From Aurantiochytrium sp. KH105 (lineage: Eukaryota; Sar; Bigyra; Thraustochytrida; Thraustochytriidae), in NCBI GenBank assembly GCA_003116975.1, contig BGKB01000021.1, positions 682,001-746,000 on the forward strand: a stretch of DNA of 64,000 bases, written 5' to 3'. The number at the start of each line of letters is the position of its first letter. The stretch's first letter is position 1. The translations under genes were made by a program, and so were the position numbers. This document shows positions 49,043 to 60,418 of the stretch, piece after piece. The notes under the pieces were generated by a model that did not search any database, was not told the origin of the DNA, and saw nothing but the letters and a program-made list of their open reading frames with translations.

Positions 49043-49798
49043 ATGGCACACCGCGTGGGTCAAGGTTTGGCCGGAGCAATGGGCGGCACAGTGCTTGGGA
49101 CGTGCGTGTCGGTTCTTGTCAACCACGCCATGCTAGAAATTAGCACGAACGGCCTCTTTTCCGCCATCTTTGGATGCTCCCTCATCTTCATGGGAACCCT
49201 CATTCTGTATCGCGTCAACGCGCTGAGCTGGCAAGGAAGCGCTGGCCACTCTGCTGCCAAAAAGACGATGTCAACGTACTTTGTCATGATCTTTGCATGC
49301 CTGGTCGTCGTGGCGGGGCTTTTTTGCTTCATGTTGGAAAAAAATTGGTTCAGGGGCATTTCCGCCGGAATCAAGGTGCCCATGTATATGCTTCTGGGCG
49401 TAGCGCTCTGGTTCGCGCTTACATTTTCGATCATGGACCTGTTTAACTTTTCAGGACAGTACTGCGTGGCCAAGTTGTCCAGGGGTCGGCGTCTTTGGCA
49501 ACCGCTTGTTTCGACTCCGGTGCAAATTGCAGTGGTTCTGGTTGTTGCCGTTCTTTTGGGGCTCTTTTTTGGCGTAGTCTTTGGCACTTTGGATGTCGAG
49601 GACGATATATCCAAAGAAAACGCACGCACGGCTCAAGATTTTCACTACACGCTTCCCGTGGGTGCTCTCGCGTGCGCACTTGTGGGGGCAATCAATCAGG
49701 TCTTTTTGCGCCCTGGCGCTGGAGGTGGTCTTGCTCGAGACGGTCTGGACGAGACCTATGTGCCACGAGGCAAGGCTGCCTTTGACGATGGCATCTAG
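49043..49798 (+). CDS. Multi-pass membrane protein, family not recognised
   Basis: The ATG at 49043 (AACACAATGG context) gives 251 aa. Six hydrophobic segments are visible, at about residues 8-30, 36-58, 75-98, 108-132, 158-180 and 208-228. Loops are short. A charged segment with DVEDDISKEN precedes the last segment, and the C-terminus is polar and acidic. No signal peptide cleavage site, catalytic motif or known transporter signature was found. Probably an integral membrane protein of the secretory system. Its codon usage matches neighbouring genes, so it is very likely real. Confidence 0.7.
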   Translation: MAHRVGQGLAGAMGGTVLGTCVSVLVNHAMLEISTNGLFSAIFGCSLIFMGTLILYRVNALSWQGSAGHSAAKKTMSTYFVMIFACLVVVAGLFCFMLEKNWFRGISAGIKVPMYMLLGVALWFALTFSIMDLFNFSGQYCVAKLSRGRRLWQPLVSTPVQIAVVLVVAVLLGLFFGVVFGTLDVEDDISKENARTAQDFHYTLPVGALACALVGAINQVFLRPGAGGGLARDGLDETYVPRGKAAFDDGI

Positions 49799-50503
49799 AC
49801 CTCGCGAAACCTACACCAAATTTTACTTCTTTTTTTTGTATTTGCAAAGTTTGTCAGAATGGGAGATAAAAATTTGAAGACTCGGTACATAGAGGTAGAA
49901 CTGCCAAGGAAAGAAGAAGGGATGAGGAGACTTTGTTGTGCTTTTCGATGCCAAACTCGGACGATTCAACGAAGTCGAAACACAGTTTGTATTTTGCAAG
50001 GCATGGCACTTTTTCTCTTGTGCGGCGCATGGTAGGATAGGCATGCAGTCTTCTTCATGATCTGAAAGTTAAAGTGAAAGTGAAAGCAAGACAAGTTAGA
50101 GGAACGAGAGCACCAGACGGATAGACTTTTTGGTCTTTTGTATTATTTGTGTGTTAGTTTTGTTTTGTTTGGTTTTGTTTTGTTTGCACAATACATTTAT
50201 GAAAGATGAGTCGTTTCCCTTGCAGCAAAAGAAGAGTGCGTCATGGCGCTGGCCTCCTTTGTGAAAGCTTGCCCGCGTACATGCTGTAAACGTCGTCTAA
50301 ATCTTCTGAGTCCAAATGGCAAATGTTCTTTAGAAGATATAACCCACCCGTGACGTCGTGAGCCCTTTGCTTGCTCGCTCGATTGCTTGCGTCTGGCGCA
50401 ACGCAATGCGGGCGATCGACTCGCCACACTCCGATGTAATCTCACGAGACCCGAGCAGGCATTGCAAGCAAGTATCCCTGGATGCAAGACATCATTACAG
50501 CAT
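49799..50503. other. Convergent 3' region, membrane protein and B55
   Basis: AT-richer with TTTG/GTTTT repeats (about 50140-50190). A 62-codon minus-strand frame (50241-50429) follows the B55 stop but lacks an ATG and is not supported as a gene. Confidence 0.5.
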
Positions 50504-52018
50504 CTATCGCGAGTAGATGAATAGGTTGTTGAGGCCCGCGACGGCGAGCAGAGGAACCTGAGGGTGCCAAGACATGTGCATGGCCTTGCGGTTATAGTCC
50601 ATCGCGCCGTCGGGCTTATCGAATGATTCGGAACAAACCTCCATTGCAGGGCTAAAATCGATACCCTGCGAACGAAAGGACATGGCCTGCTTGGGCGGCA
50701 TCTTGCCCGCCTCAATGCAAAGACTCGACTTGCCGCTTCGGTCGAGAATGTGAAACTGCGAAGAGTACGAGCCCGTGGCGAAACCATTGCCGTCCGGAGA
50801 AACGGCCACCTCGAACTTGTCAAAGATGCACTCGCTCTCGTACAGCTCAGAGAGCTGAGAGCGGAGTTGATCGTGAATGGGGATCGTCTTGACGGGCTTG
50901 TTCTCCATGTTGACATCCCAAACCTTTACGGTAAGGTAGTCGCGCGAGATGATGTACCGGCCATCGTTGGTAAACTTAATGTCGGAGAGGGAAGCAATGA
51001 TCTCAGAGAAGAAGGACTTGTTTCCGGGGACCTCGGGCTCCTCGAAGGTCTTGGCCTGGATGTCGCAGAGCGCGCGCGCGCGCATATCGCCCAAACGGAT
51101 GCTGCCTCGGCTGCTGCTATACATGAAGAGGTTGCACTGCGTTGGGTGGAACTCGGCTGCCGTGATGACCTCGGCCAGCTCCTCCATATTTTCAGGTTTG
51201 ATGTCCACTATATTGTACGATTGGTCATTGAGGTCGAGGTTCCAATAATTAATGCGCAAATCGTCGGCAGAGATGAAGGTGGCGCCATCGCTGTTTACAG
51301 AAACGGAGTTGATGTGGTACGCATGCGCATTCGAGTACACGCGTCGCGCCGTGGAGCTCATACACCGCGAGGCGTACTTAAGTTTGGGCACCACAAGCCG
51401 CGGGACCTGACGACGCTGGAACAGGGGCACGTCCGGCTCCTTGCCGCTTTCTTCGACGATGTCCATCATTTCATCCTCGTGGGGCCCGCGCGCCTGCAGA
51501 GGCTGCTTCGCGTGGGCGCCGCTGCCGCTGACGACGCGGGCGCGCCGCGCCGCTGCGGTGGCGGCCTTTGTGTCTTCGTCCACATTGAGGTTGCACACTG
51601 TCTTGATGGTCTTCTCGTGGACCTTCCAGAGCTTGATGGTCTTGTCATTGGTTGACAGCAGAAATAGGGCATTGTTCGCCGGCCTGCACCAGCGGATCCG
51701 GTTGATCTTTTCCTCGATCTCTAATGATTTGAGGTAGTCAAATTCCGGTTCGTGGCTCTGGAATTCGCTCTGGAAGCGGAATTCCAGTGGGGCTTTCAAG
51801 GGGCGCCTCTTTTTGCTTGTTGCGGCCGCGATGCCTTGCACGGCATTGTGGCCGTCGAGTTCGAAAACGACGACGCGTCCGCCCTTGTCACCTGTCGCAA
51901 GAAAGGCACCGGATTGGTCAAACTCTACGGCGGAGATGATGTCGGCCTCGTTTAGGTCCTCGAGCGCCGTTTTCTCGCCAAAGCACTGGCTGAACTTCCA
52001 GTCATCGTCCTCCTCCAT
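50504..52018 (-). CDS. Protein phosphatase 2A regulatory subunit B55 (WD40 propeller)
   Basis: The ATG at 52018 gives 504 aa, slightly longer than human PPP2R2A because of an insert near residues 150-190. It matches the B55 family throughout: [10 protein letters not shown] at the N-terminus, [28 protein letters not shown] (blade 1), the [18 protein letters not shown] segment, [26 protein letters not shown], and the C-terminal blade with [24 protein letters not shown]55 directs PP2A to substrates such as Cdk1 targets at mitotic exit. No expected blade is missing. Its upstream region is about 1.6 kb of repeats. Confidence 0.95.
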   Translation of the reverse strand: MEEDDDWKFSQCFGEKTALEDLNEADIISAVEFDQSGAFLATGDKGGRVVVFELDGHNAVQGIAAATSKKRRPLKAPLEFRFQSEFQSHEPEFDYLKSLEIEEKINRIRWCRPANNALFLLSTNDKTIKLWKVHEKTIKTVCNLNVDEDTKAATAAARRARVVSGSGAHAKQPLQARGPHEDEMMDIVEESGKEPDVPLFQRRQVPRLVVPKLKYASRCMSSTARRVYSNAHAYHINSVSVNSDGATFISADDLRINYWNLDLNDQSYNIVDIKPENMEELAEVITAAEFHPTQCNLFMYSSSRGSIRLGDMRARALCDIQAKTFEEPEVPGNKSFFSEIIASLSDIKFTNDGRYIISRDYLTVKVWDVNMENKPVKTIPIHDQLRSQLSELYESECIFDKFEVAVSPDGNGFATGSYSSQFHILDRSGKSSLCIEAGKMPPKQAMSFRSQGIDFSPAMEVCSESFDKPDGAMDYNRKAMHMSWHPQVPLLAVAGLNNLFIYSR

Positions 52019-53640
52019 CGTGCTCTACGCTGCTCGCTTGCTCGCTTACGCGCGTGCGTGCGTGCTCTGCCAAACAGCCGGCCAGCCAGCCTCGCGCGGC
52101 TAGCAGGCGGGCGGGGCAGGCAGGCAAGCAAGCACGCAGGCAAGCGCTACTTGCTTATGGCCTCCAGGCTCCGTCCCGGCACACACACGGTTGTTCGGTC
52201 GTTCGCTCGCTCGCTCGAGACGGAGACGAGACGAGACAGGAGGCGGGAAAGGGGACAAGCGCCGCGTCAGCGCGCCTGCGCCTTCCGCCGCGCCTCAGGG
52301 GCCCGCCGCTCGGCGCGTCGTCCTCGCCGGTCAACGACCTTCTCCTCCTTCTTTCTGCGCCTCCTCCGGGCGGTTTTCCCTTTTCCCTATCGCCCTTGCG
52401 CACAGCGCGGCGATGGATGGATGGAGGGAGGGAGGGAGGGCGGGCAGCAGAGAGAGCGCAGCGGCGGCGCGCGCGGGGAGGGGGGCGGCGGCGGCGGCGC
52501 GGGCGCGGCGCGTCGCGCTCTGCCTGGCTGCCTGGCTGCCTGGCTGCCTGGCCTGCCTGCGTCGCTCCGGTCGGTCGCTCGCTCGCTCAGGGCGCTCGCT
52601 CGAGATCTGCCGATTTGAATTTATTTGGCTGCGTCCTTGCGTGGACCCGAACAGCCCTGGCCCCGCTTTGCCGCACTTGCGCGGCGCGGCGCAAGTAGAC
52701 TTTATCCGTTCGCGCCACTTGCCGCCCGAAACGTCGCACTGGCGCCGCGCCGGCGGTGGTTACGTCGGCGAAATCCACCACGTCAGCCAGCTAAGCTCCC
52801 TCCGTGACCCCCTTGGCAGGAGGGCGGGTCCGGGCGCGATCGGGACAAAGGGGGGTGCGGAAGGTGTCGCGGGGAAACTGGAGACCAGGGAGACGTTGAG
52901 GACGAAAAGAGGCGGCAGGAGACGGCTGCTCAGAGTCAACTGGAGAAGCACAAGGCGTCGACGGAATCCACTCTGCGAGGCGTTCATTCGACCAGGCAGG
53001 CAGGCGGCCGGGAGGCCGCTCGCACACAGGCCCTCTCACACCGCTACGAATAGCACTCCCACCGGATTCCTCGCAATTTTGTACGAGGCTTTTTTGAGGC
53101 ACTCATTGCGGTTTGTGCTCCTAGTGTTCATTTCGGGTTGGCGCGCTGGCGCGAGCAAACAAGCAAGCAAGCAAAAGTAAAAGCAAGCAAAAGTAAAAGC
53201 AAAGCAAGCAACAAGTGCTAGCTAGCTAGCTATAGCTAGCAAACAACCTAGCAAGCTGGAAGGCAGGCCTCGGACGTAGTGTACAAGAGAGAACAAGTCC
53301 GCAACGACTCTTATTTTAACATGTGAGGGCAAAAGAGTTCATTGATTAGGCAGATGGACTGGCGGATGCTTACAGTCTCGCAATGGATTTGGTGGAAAAA
53401 AGCAGCAATGGCACAACAGCATTCTTGAGCCTCGGAGTCCTAGATTCACCACACCTCCTCTCCCGCGGCCCCTTAACTACCTCTCCGCGCCGTCGCCTTC
53501 GGGCCGGGCCGAGACCGACCGACCGACCGACCGAGGGAGCGAGCGAGCATTGCCGGTGAGGAGAAATCTGAACGAGTCTTTTCGCGTCGACCTTCACAGC
53601 GAGTCCGCCGAAGCTAAGGGCCCACGGAGGCTTCACGCTC
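52019..53640. other. Upstream region of B55, low complexity
   Basis: GC-rich and repeat-rich: GGCAGGCAAGC-type units (about 52118-52145), CTCGCTCG (about 52200-52215), GGAG arrays (about 52420-52440), GGCTGCCT repeats (about 52525-52560), GCAAGCAAAAG units (about 53150-53210) with TAGC palindromes, and CCGA repeats (about 53515-53535). No gene supported. Confidence 0.5.
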
Positions 53641-55360
53641 TCGGCGCTAAATAGCTAGCGAACGAGAGGTTTCGTACAGAAATGTGCTAGAGCACAGGGA
53701 ATATGCCCACCACGGTCCATTTCCACGGTGGAAGCACTCCAAAGCAAGGCTGCAAGAAGAAAGAAAAAGGACGTGCTACTGAGCAAGCAAGAATCCATTT
53801 TGCTGCGCCTGAAGCTGCGTGCGACTTCGCGTTCCATGGCGCTACACGACATGATTGCATGACGTAGTACTGTGGAATCAGAGGAACATGCGCGTTCCAA
53901 GAAGGAGGACGAATTGTGGGCCGCATGCGTATCAAGAAAGCAATCTGCGTTAAGATAGCAATCTGCATGCTCCCGAAGCCCGAACTGTGATGCGCAGCAA
54001 GAAACTAGGCCTTGCCTCGACCCCGCACACAGCTTCATCGAGAAACTTGACCGCGCACAGGCAGAGAGTGGTGGCATGTTGACGCTTAAGTAGACTGCAA
54101 ATCGGGCAAGATCACCTTGCGAAATACGCAGTAGGACACGTCGCGTTCCTCACTAACGTTACAGCCATCGGCCTTGGCGTATCCACAAGTAGACAATTCT
54201 ACACCTCGCTGAGCAGCGATTGCTCTGCCGTCATGGAAATCACAGCCGACAACGTCTGCGCCAACTTTGAAGCTCGTTGGTGAAACGTGCGAGCATGTGC
54301 TTCTGCTTGCTTTTCAGCCTCGTGGGGACCGGCGCATCGTGCATGACACTCTTCTCCTTACAGATCCTCTTGAGTATTGCAAAGTAAGTTGCGACATGGA
54401 AGTTGATTGTGTTGGATTCAAACGAGAGAATCCTACGAAGTGCATCCTCCTCTCTGGGATTGGGCCTGTAGAGTACCTCTTTGACGGCAACCCCCAGAAT
54501 GCAGCCTTGCTTTTAAAGAGCTCTTGATAGTATATATTCTCCACCGCAACGCTTACTCGTCCTGCGAGTATGACGGCTCGCTCTCCACCACTCTGGGGGC
54601 GGCCTTGCGTTTGACATCCACCAAGTCGACTCTTGGCGAAGTATGGTCTTTTCAGCCGCGATTCGCTCGAAGACCGCCTCAATCTCTTCGAGACGCGCTT
54701 CTTTATTTCTTCAGAAACCTTTTTAAGCGGGGCCGCCTCATAACTCTTCTCTTAATCTCTCGCTCAACCCGTTTTTTCTACCCGTTATTTGTCATGATCT
54801 GATTTCCGTTGATCTGCATCTAATGCATCTCGTTCAGCATCGAGATTGTGTTCCCTTGCACGGCAATTTCGCGCCTCAGTGATTCGATGCTGCAAAACGC
54901 TACATTTTTCATCTTGCGCCGCGAGCTTGAGATCTAGCAACGCATTCGTGGCCACACGAATAATATTTTGCACGTCCTCATCCTCAGTTTCTTTGAGTAG
55001 TCCCCTCCGAGCGCTGATTGCTGGTCAAGAAAGAATCGAAAGTGATAAGGCACTCCTTGTTGAAGTAGGCCTACTGCACGTTGCAGGACAGGAGATTCGC
55101 AAAGCCCGCGTCATCGCACTTGGTGGAATCGCGCTCAAGGGGCAGCAGGCGCGAGGAGTCGAGCCCCCCGCGGACTGAGACTGGGACGGCGTGGCAAGCT
55201 TCCCGCGCTCGTCACTCCGCTTCCCCTCCCGCAACCTTGCCGCACTTGTCCTCTCGTTTCCGAACTGCTGCGCATGTGGTTTACGTCACAAAAGTGGAAC
55301 GGAGAGACCGTCGGCGGTATCTGTATCAGAGAGACATGCAGAGATAGATTGCCGACAAGG
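53641..55360. other. Unresolved region, possible degenerate gene(s)
   Basis: Both strands have medium-length open stretches with protein-like composition but no complete gene. On the plus strand the frame 54209-54527 contains a Cys pattern like a PAN/apple domain. On the minus strand coiled-coil-like stretches occur (about 54600-54720 and 54785-55015), separated by stops. Repeated AGCAATCTGC words occur near 53937-53967. It could be a multi-exon gene I cannot splice, or a decayed one. Confidence 0.35.
54209..54527 (+). pseudogene. Possible PAN/apple-domain fragment
   Basis: The open frame ends at 54527, with no ATG upstream of the Cys-rich block. Between about 54370 and 54470 the spacing C-x3-C-x5-C-x-GF followed by PTKCILLS resembles the Cys framework of PAN/apple modules, which mediate protein or sugar binding in secreted proteins. 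No signal peptide or companion domain can be joined to it by eye. It may be an exon of an unrecognised secreted protein, a relic or chance. Confidence 0.3.
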
Positions 55361-57169
55361 ATGGCGAGTCTCGCGCGAAGTTTACGTTTGGCGGCCTTGT
55401 GGGTGGCGCTGGCGGCCCCGCTCACGGCTACTGCTCGCACAGACAGACTCGGAGGCTCGGCCTCGTTGGCTAACTGCACGGAGATCGTCTTTGTCGAGCA
55501 ACCCGTGGACCACTTTAACGGCGGCAGCGCGACGTTCTCGCAGCGAGTTTGCATTCACGACGGGTTTCGTCGACCCGGAGACGGCGAGCATAGCCCAGTC
55601 TTCTTCTACACAGGAAATGAAGGCCCCGTGGACTTGTACGTTAACAACACAGGCATCATGTGGACCTTGGGGGAGACGTTGGGCGCCGTGCTGGTCTTTG
55701 CAGAGCACAGATACTTTGGCGAGTCCTATCCCAAACTTGATGGTATGGAGAACTGCATGGCCTACGTCTCGAGTGCCCAGGCTTTGGCAGATTACGCGGC
55801 AGTCGTACCGTTTGTAAAAAACCGCCTTGGACTCGACCACTTTCACTCTAAGGTGATTGCCTTTGGTGGCTCCTACGGGGGCATGCTTGCCGCCTACTTT
55901 CGTCTCCGGTACCCGCACGTCTGCAATGGAGGCGCTGTGGCCGGATCAGCGCCTGTTCTCGGCTTTGCTTCGAGTCGCCCGGACCTCGATGGTGCCTATC
56001 TTGCGATCTCGCAGGGACTCGAGGATGCCTCGGGCCAAGCGGACCCACAATGTTGGGACAGCTTTCTCGCCGCGTGGACGCTCATTTCTCTGCTCGCCGA
56101 GTCCTCGGGAGGTCGCGCGCTACTCGAGACGGAACTCGGATGGTGTAGTCCATTGCCACCGGTGAGCGAGCTTCTCTCCACGTTGCAAGATGTTCTGTTT
56201 CTGCTTGCGGAATCAAACTTTCCGTATCCCTCAGACTACATTGTCTTTGCAACCATTAACAAGCGCGGCTATAAATTACCTGCTTGGCCAATGCGCGAGG
56301 TCTGCGCACATGTGCGCCAGCCTCAAACACGCGTTTCGCTCTCTGGCAATCGGTCGGACGTGCGCTTCACCGTGGACTTGCACGAAGATCCCAAGGTTCA
56401 AATTGAAGTAGACTGGGATGCCGCCAGGACCACCGACGCTCGTGAACTGAGCTCGCTCTCAAGTGTGCGAGATCTCGTTCGCGGCGTGGGGAAAATGTAC
56501 GGCATGCTCTACAATATCACCGGGGATGTAGAATGCTTTAGCGCCACATCGGATGAGGAGGTTCCGTCTTTGGCGAAGCTGAAGAAAGAGGAAGAAGCGC
56601 ACGGTAAGAGCACATGTTCAGTCGACGCGAAGTCTGTTGGCATGCTCGACGCCTGGGGGGCACTTGTTTGCAACGAGGGATTTTTCCTCGTTCAATATCT
56701 GCTGCGTGGCCTGGGCCGCGACATGTACTGGCCTCCCTCTGTGTCTCGCTCGTCGCTTGCCAATAGCTCGTACGAAGAACTTGTCTTGGCTGCGAGAGCA
56801 GAGGCCTCGTGTTCCTCGTACCGAGAACGCGGTCTTTATGGCGTCACAGACGACCCGGCGACGCTGGACCCATTAGGTCGCTGGCCATTTGCGCAATACA
56901 TGGGTCGGGAGATTTCGCAATACGGCAGCAAAATCATTTTTAGCAACGGACGGTACGACCCATGGTCCGCTGCCGGTGTGCTCGAAAGTCAAAGCGATCG
57001 CGGTATTGAAGCTGTGCAATTTGCGCACGGCGCACACCACACGGACTTCATGTTCCCCACGGCGCAAGACCCCCCTTCTCTACGTGAGGGCCGCGCGCGC
57101 GAGGAGCGCATCATCCGCTCGTGGCTTGGATCCGGGCAAGGCAATGCTATCCCCGCGAGCCAGGTCTGA
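55361..57169 (+). CDS. S28-family serine carboxypeptidase (PRCP/DPP2-like)
   Basis: The ATG at 55361 gives 602 aa; the upstream open extension lacks support. A signal peptide is seen (residues 1-25, hydrophobic LAALWVALAAPLTA). The alpha/beta hydrolase core includes the FVEQPVDHFN start typical of S28, FFYTGNEGPVDLY, FAEHRYFGESYP, the nucleophile elbow GGSYGGM (Ser about residue 170), the acid in NGRYDPWSA (about 530) and the His in GAHHTDF (about 558). Several N-glycosylation sites are present. Members cleave after proline in lysosomes or outside the cell. The cap region (about 330-420) is longer than in human PRCP. Single exon. Confidence 0.92.
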   Translation: MASLARSLRLAALWVALAAPLTATARTDRLGGSASLANCTEIVFVEQPVDHFNGGSATFSQRVCIHDGFRRPGDGEHSPVFFYTGNEGPVDLYVNNTGIMWTLGETLGAVLVFAEHRYFGESYPKLDGMENCMAYVSSAQALADYAAVVPFVKNRLGLDHFHSKVIAFGGSYGGMLAAYFRLRYPHVCNGGAVAGSAPVLGFASSRPDLDGAYLAISQGLEDASGQADPQCWDSFLAAWTLISLLAESSGGRALLETELGWCSPLPPVSELLSTLQDVLFLLAESNFPYPSDYIVFATINKRGYKLPAWPMREVCAHVRQPQTRVSLSGNRSDVRFTVDLHEDPKVQIEVDWDAARTTDARELSSLSSVRDLVRGVGKMYGMLYNITGDVECFSATSDEEVPSLAKLKKEEEAHGKSTCSVDAKSVGMLDAWGALVCNEGFFLVQYLLRGLGRDMYWPPSVSRSSLANSSYEELVLAARAEASCSSYRERGLYGVTDDPATLDPLGRWPFAQYMGREISQYGSKIIFSNGRYDPWSAAGVLESQSDRGIEAVQFAHGAHHTDFMFPTAQDPPSLREGRAREERIIRSWLGSGQGNAIPASQV

Positions 57170-57313
57170 GGAGACGGAAACTAGACAACAAAAGAGAAAC
57201 TGATCATTTGATGGATGGGAGGATACGAGCATAAATGTGCGGTGGAATGCCTATGAACAGTGGGAGAAAAGGGTAACGTGGACGGGAATGACAATTGAGT
57301 CTCGACTGATTTT

Positions 57314-57487
57314 TTACTTCTTCTTGCCACCCTTGCCGCCGGCCAACTTGGCGCGGAGCTCAGCCTCCTTCTTCTGCTGCTCCTTCTGCTTCTTCTTGAA
57401 CTCGATGTCCTCGTCCGTGACGACCTTGCCCTTGGCCTTGGCCTTCTTGGCCGTCAGGGCGGTGCTCTTGCCTCCGGCGCGGGGCAT
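57314..57487 (-). CDS. TMA7: Translation machinery-associated protein 7 (TMA7)
   Basis: A 57-aa frame, ATG at 57487 and TAA at 57314. It matches the TMA7/CCDC72 family: N-terminal GGK, a Lys-rich stretch, the DEDIEFKKKQKEQQKK core, a short helical Glu/Leu stretch (EAELRAKLA) and a GGKGGKKK end. The protein is ribosome-associated and often missed because of its size. It is slightly shorter than the 64-aa human form. Convergent with the carboxypeptidase gene (stop-to-stop about 144 bases) and divergent from the DEAD-box gene. Confidence 0.9.
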   Translation of the reverse strand: MPRAGGKSTALTAKKAKAKGKVVTDEDIEFKKKQKEQQKKEAELRAKLAGGKGGKKK

Positions 57488-58205
57488 GCTTTCTGATGTA
57501 GTCTCGGGTTCTGGGTGTTCGAAAGTTTTCCCCCCTTTTGCTTTCTTCCTGCGCGCGTTCGTTCGTTTATAAATGCGTAAAGCCCATTCACGTTAGACGT
57601 CACTCTCACGTCAACCCAGCACACACCCATTCATCAACGTCGCGAGCGTCCCCGCTTGGACACAGAGTTGCGTACGCTCCCTTTCCCTGCACCATCCTCC
57701 TCCAAGCCAGCCATCCTCGTCTCCTCCAACAGGTCGCGTGCCGTCCGTCGCGTCCTCACTTGGGCGACCTCCATCTGCGCCCATGCATGCCCTCCGGTCT
57801 CGACGTCGGCCCTGCGGCCCGCGCGAAACGGCGCCGCGCATCGCGCTCTCTCCCGGCGCGTGCGCCCCCTCGCGCCCGCGCTCGCCGTAGCCGCCCGCAC
57901 GCACGCACGCACGCGCGCACGCGAGCGCGCTCTCCGCACGTACCGGTTGCTTGTTTGCCGGGGCCCTTTGTTGCCCTTGTTTCTCTCTTCCAAACCTAAC
58001 CGCGAGCCAGTAAACCTGACCGGAGAGCCAGACAAGTCCCACATTGGTGCCGCTGCCTGAGGGCAGGCAGGCAGGCAGGCAGAACCGGGCCACGAGTGGC
58101 GCGCGAGCTGAGGAGCGAGACGCGAGGGTCCGCGAGGGCGAAGGTTGAACGCGAGTGAGAGCACCAGATAGGCGTCCGAGCGGGCGAGAGTGCGAGGCCA
58201 GCAGG
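57488..58205. promoter_or_regulatory. Divergent promoter region, TMA7 and DEAD-box helicase
   Basis: About 720 bases with a CACG/GCAC repeat (about 57895-57920) and a GGCA repeat (about 58062-58083) in the helicase leader. The Arg/Ala-rich ORFs are artefacts. No gene seen. Confidence 0.5.
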
Positions 58206-60004
58206 ATGTTCGCAGACCTTGCTGATTCGGACTCGGAGCCGGAGTCCGGCACGGAGTCTGAGCCGTCTGTGGCGCAAGATAAGAACAAGAAGGCTCAGCA
58301 GGTCGACAAAACTGTTGTGAACGAAGACGAAGACGAAGACGAAGACGGAGACGGCGAGATTGATATTAATGGTGATGATGATGATGACGATGATGATGAT
58401 AAGGAGGATGATGATGAGGAGGAGGATAATAGCGAAGACGACCTCGAAGACGATGCTGAGCAGCAAGAAAGCGATGAAGCTCTCAGCTTTCGCGACCTCA
58501 TTGGCAAAACTTCAAGAACGGGGACGGTCTTGACCGAGGGTTTCGTGCAGGCAGTGTGTGCCTCGTTTGGAGCCCAGAATATTGATGAGCGATCGCCCAC
58601 TGAGGTGCAACGCCAGTCATGGCAAGTGCTACTCGAGTCAGAAACGTGGGATCGAGATGTGATCGCCATTGCTCAAACTGGATCTGGCAAAACCCTTGCA
58701 TTTCTCGTCCCGCTGCTGGCCGAACTCGCGAGCTTGAGCGAAGGTGCTTTGCAGTCTGCAACAACTTCTTGCATCAAGCCTACCGCCATTGTGCTGGCGC
58801 CTACGCGTGAGCTCGCGCGCCAGACCGAGGCTGCGGCTGAAGCCGTTCTGGCACACCCAGGCGTGGGAATCAAGCTTTCTGTGTTCCTGACCATTGGCGG
58901 CGTCAGCTACGAGAAATCGCGTCAAGACCTGCTCGATTCGAATCCGCATCTCATTGTGGCCACGCCGGGCCGCTTCTGGAGTTTTACCAACCCTGATGCA
59001 GAGGATATGTGCGTCTCATTGGATCGAGTTCAATCTTTTGTTCTTGACGAAGCAGATTGCATGCTTGACATGGGCTTTCTCGACGATGTGACCAAGATTC
59101 GGAGCCTCATGCCAGCGGAGACGCGCGTCATTCTGACCAGTGCCACCTGGGAGCAAGACTCTTTGGTGCAGGTCGAAGCGAAAAAACTATGCAGAACAGG
59201 GCAGAGCCCCATCTATATTGGTGTCGATTCGCAAAAAGGTCTCACCGCTGCGCGCACTGTGCAGCAGCGTGTCGAGGTCGTCAAACACAAGGGGGCCCCT
59301 CGGTTTCGCCTTTTGGTGGAAACTCTCGCACCCCTTGTCAAAGACAATGCTGAAACGGATGCACTTGCTATCGTCTTTGTCATGTTCAAACAAGAATCGA
59401 AAAAGGTCGCGCAAGATCTTCGCGAAGAAGGAATTCCTGCAGTTGCGTTGAACGGAGACATGAGTCAGACGGCCCGTCACGAGGCTCTCGAAACCTTTAA
59501 GCGCGGTGAGGCTCTTGTTCTCGTGGCCACGGACGTGGCAGCCCGCGGTCTCGACGTGCCATCCGTGGAGCTCGTGGTCAACTACTCTCTGGGCATGGCG
59601 ATTGAGGAGTATGTGCACCGTATTGGCCGTTGTGGACGTGCAGGGCGCGCGGGTCGTTCCGTGACGTTTTTCCTTCGTCCTGATGACTGCAAGCTTGGCC
59701 CCGAGCTCGTCAAGGTCTTGGAGGATAGCCACCAGCAGGTCCCGGTCGACCTACGCATTCTTGCTGAGAAGGAGGTCAAGGCTCGAGCAAGGAGAACTGC
59801 GTCTGCATCATCATCAACATCATCTACAAATTCGCGTGCACGAGGCGGCGGCGGGGCCAGTGGGGCTGTGGTACTTGACCAAGATGAGGCCGATCGTCTT
59901 GAGCAGCAGAGGGCCAATCGCGAGAAGCAGCTTCGCCTGCAGCGCCAACGCGACGCCAAGTCTGGGAAAAAGGGTGGTGGAAAGTCTCGTCGTGGACGAC
60001 GATA

Positions 60005-60005
<1 letters not shown>
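58206..60005 (+). CDS. DEAD-box ATP-dependent RNA helicase
   Basis: The ATG at 58206 gives 599 aa. The N-terminal 90 residues are acidic with a long Asp/Glu run from GAT/GAC/GAG repeats (about 58365-58445). The core has motif I AQTGSGKT (about 156), Ia PTRELARQ, Ib TPGRF, II DEAD (about 281), III SAT, V TDVAARGLD and VI HRIGRCGRAGR (about 470). The Q-motif region is SPTEVQRQSW, where the usual Pro-Ile-Gln is replaced. The C-terminus is basic with Gly/Arg-rich ends (GGGKSRRGRR), like nucleolar helicases of the Dbp3/DDX5 type. A role in ribosome biogenesis is inferred. The stop codon is followed directly by a GT array. Confidence 0.92.

Positions 60006-60058
<53 letters not shown>
60006..60058. 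repeat. GT dinucleotide microsatellite
   Basis: About 25 GT units start immediately after the helicase stop codon, so they lie in its 3' untranslated region. Confidence 0.97.
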
Positions 60059-60059
<1 letters not shown>

Positions 60060-60418
60060 GTTGGGAGGGTAATCTGAATACGTGATTCATGATCATGTTG
60101 CCGATCAAACCTTTGCAGCGCCAACGCGACGTCAGCATCTGGAGAAGGGAAAAAGCGTGTGGCAATTCGTGTCAACATTGACAGTCATATGCTTCGAAAA
60201 GTAATCTGATCTGGTAACCAAAAAAAGATTTCATGTTTTTGCGATGTGTAGATGTGTGTCGAAGTCTGATCTAGGCAAGGCTGATTGATCGCATAACGCT
60301 AAGCTTTTAAAAAGTATTGATCTGATGGATAGATAGAATCTGGAGGCCAATGCATACGAGATGTGGCTGCTTCCTCCTGCAGGGCATGTTTGCATGCACA
60401 TGCATGCATACCCGAGAG
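60059..60418. other. Convergent 3' region
   Basis: About 360 bases between the helicase repeat and the hydrolase stop. AT-richer with ATGCATGC words (about 60389-60408). No coding signal seen. Confidence 0.5.

Noticed and set aside
50241-50429. 62-codon minus-strand frame after the B55 stop
   Set aside because: No ATG, and the B55 protein already ends at its usual C-terminal position.
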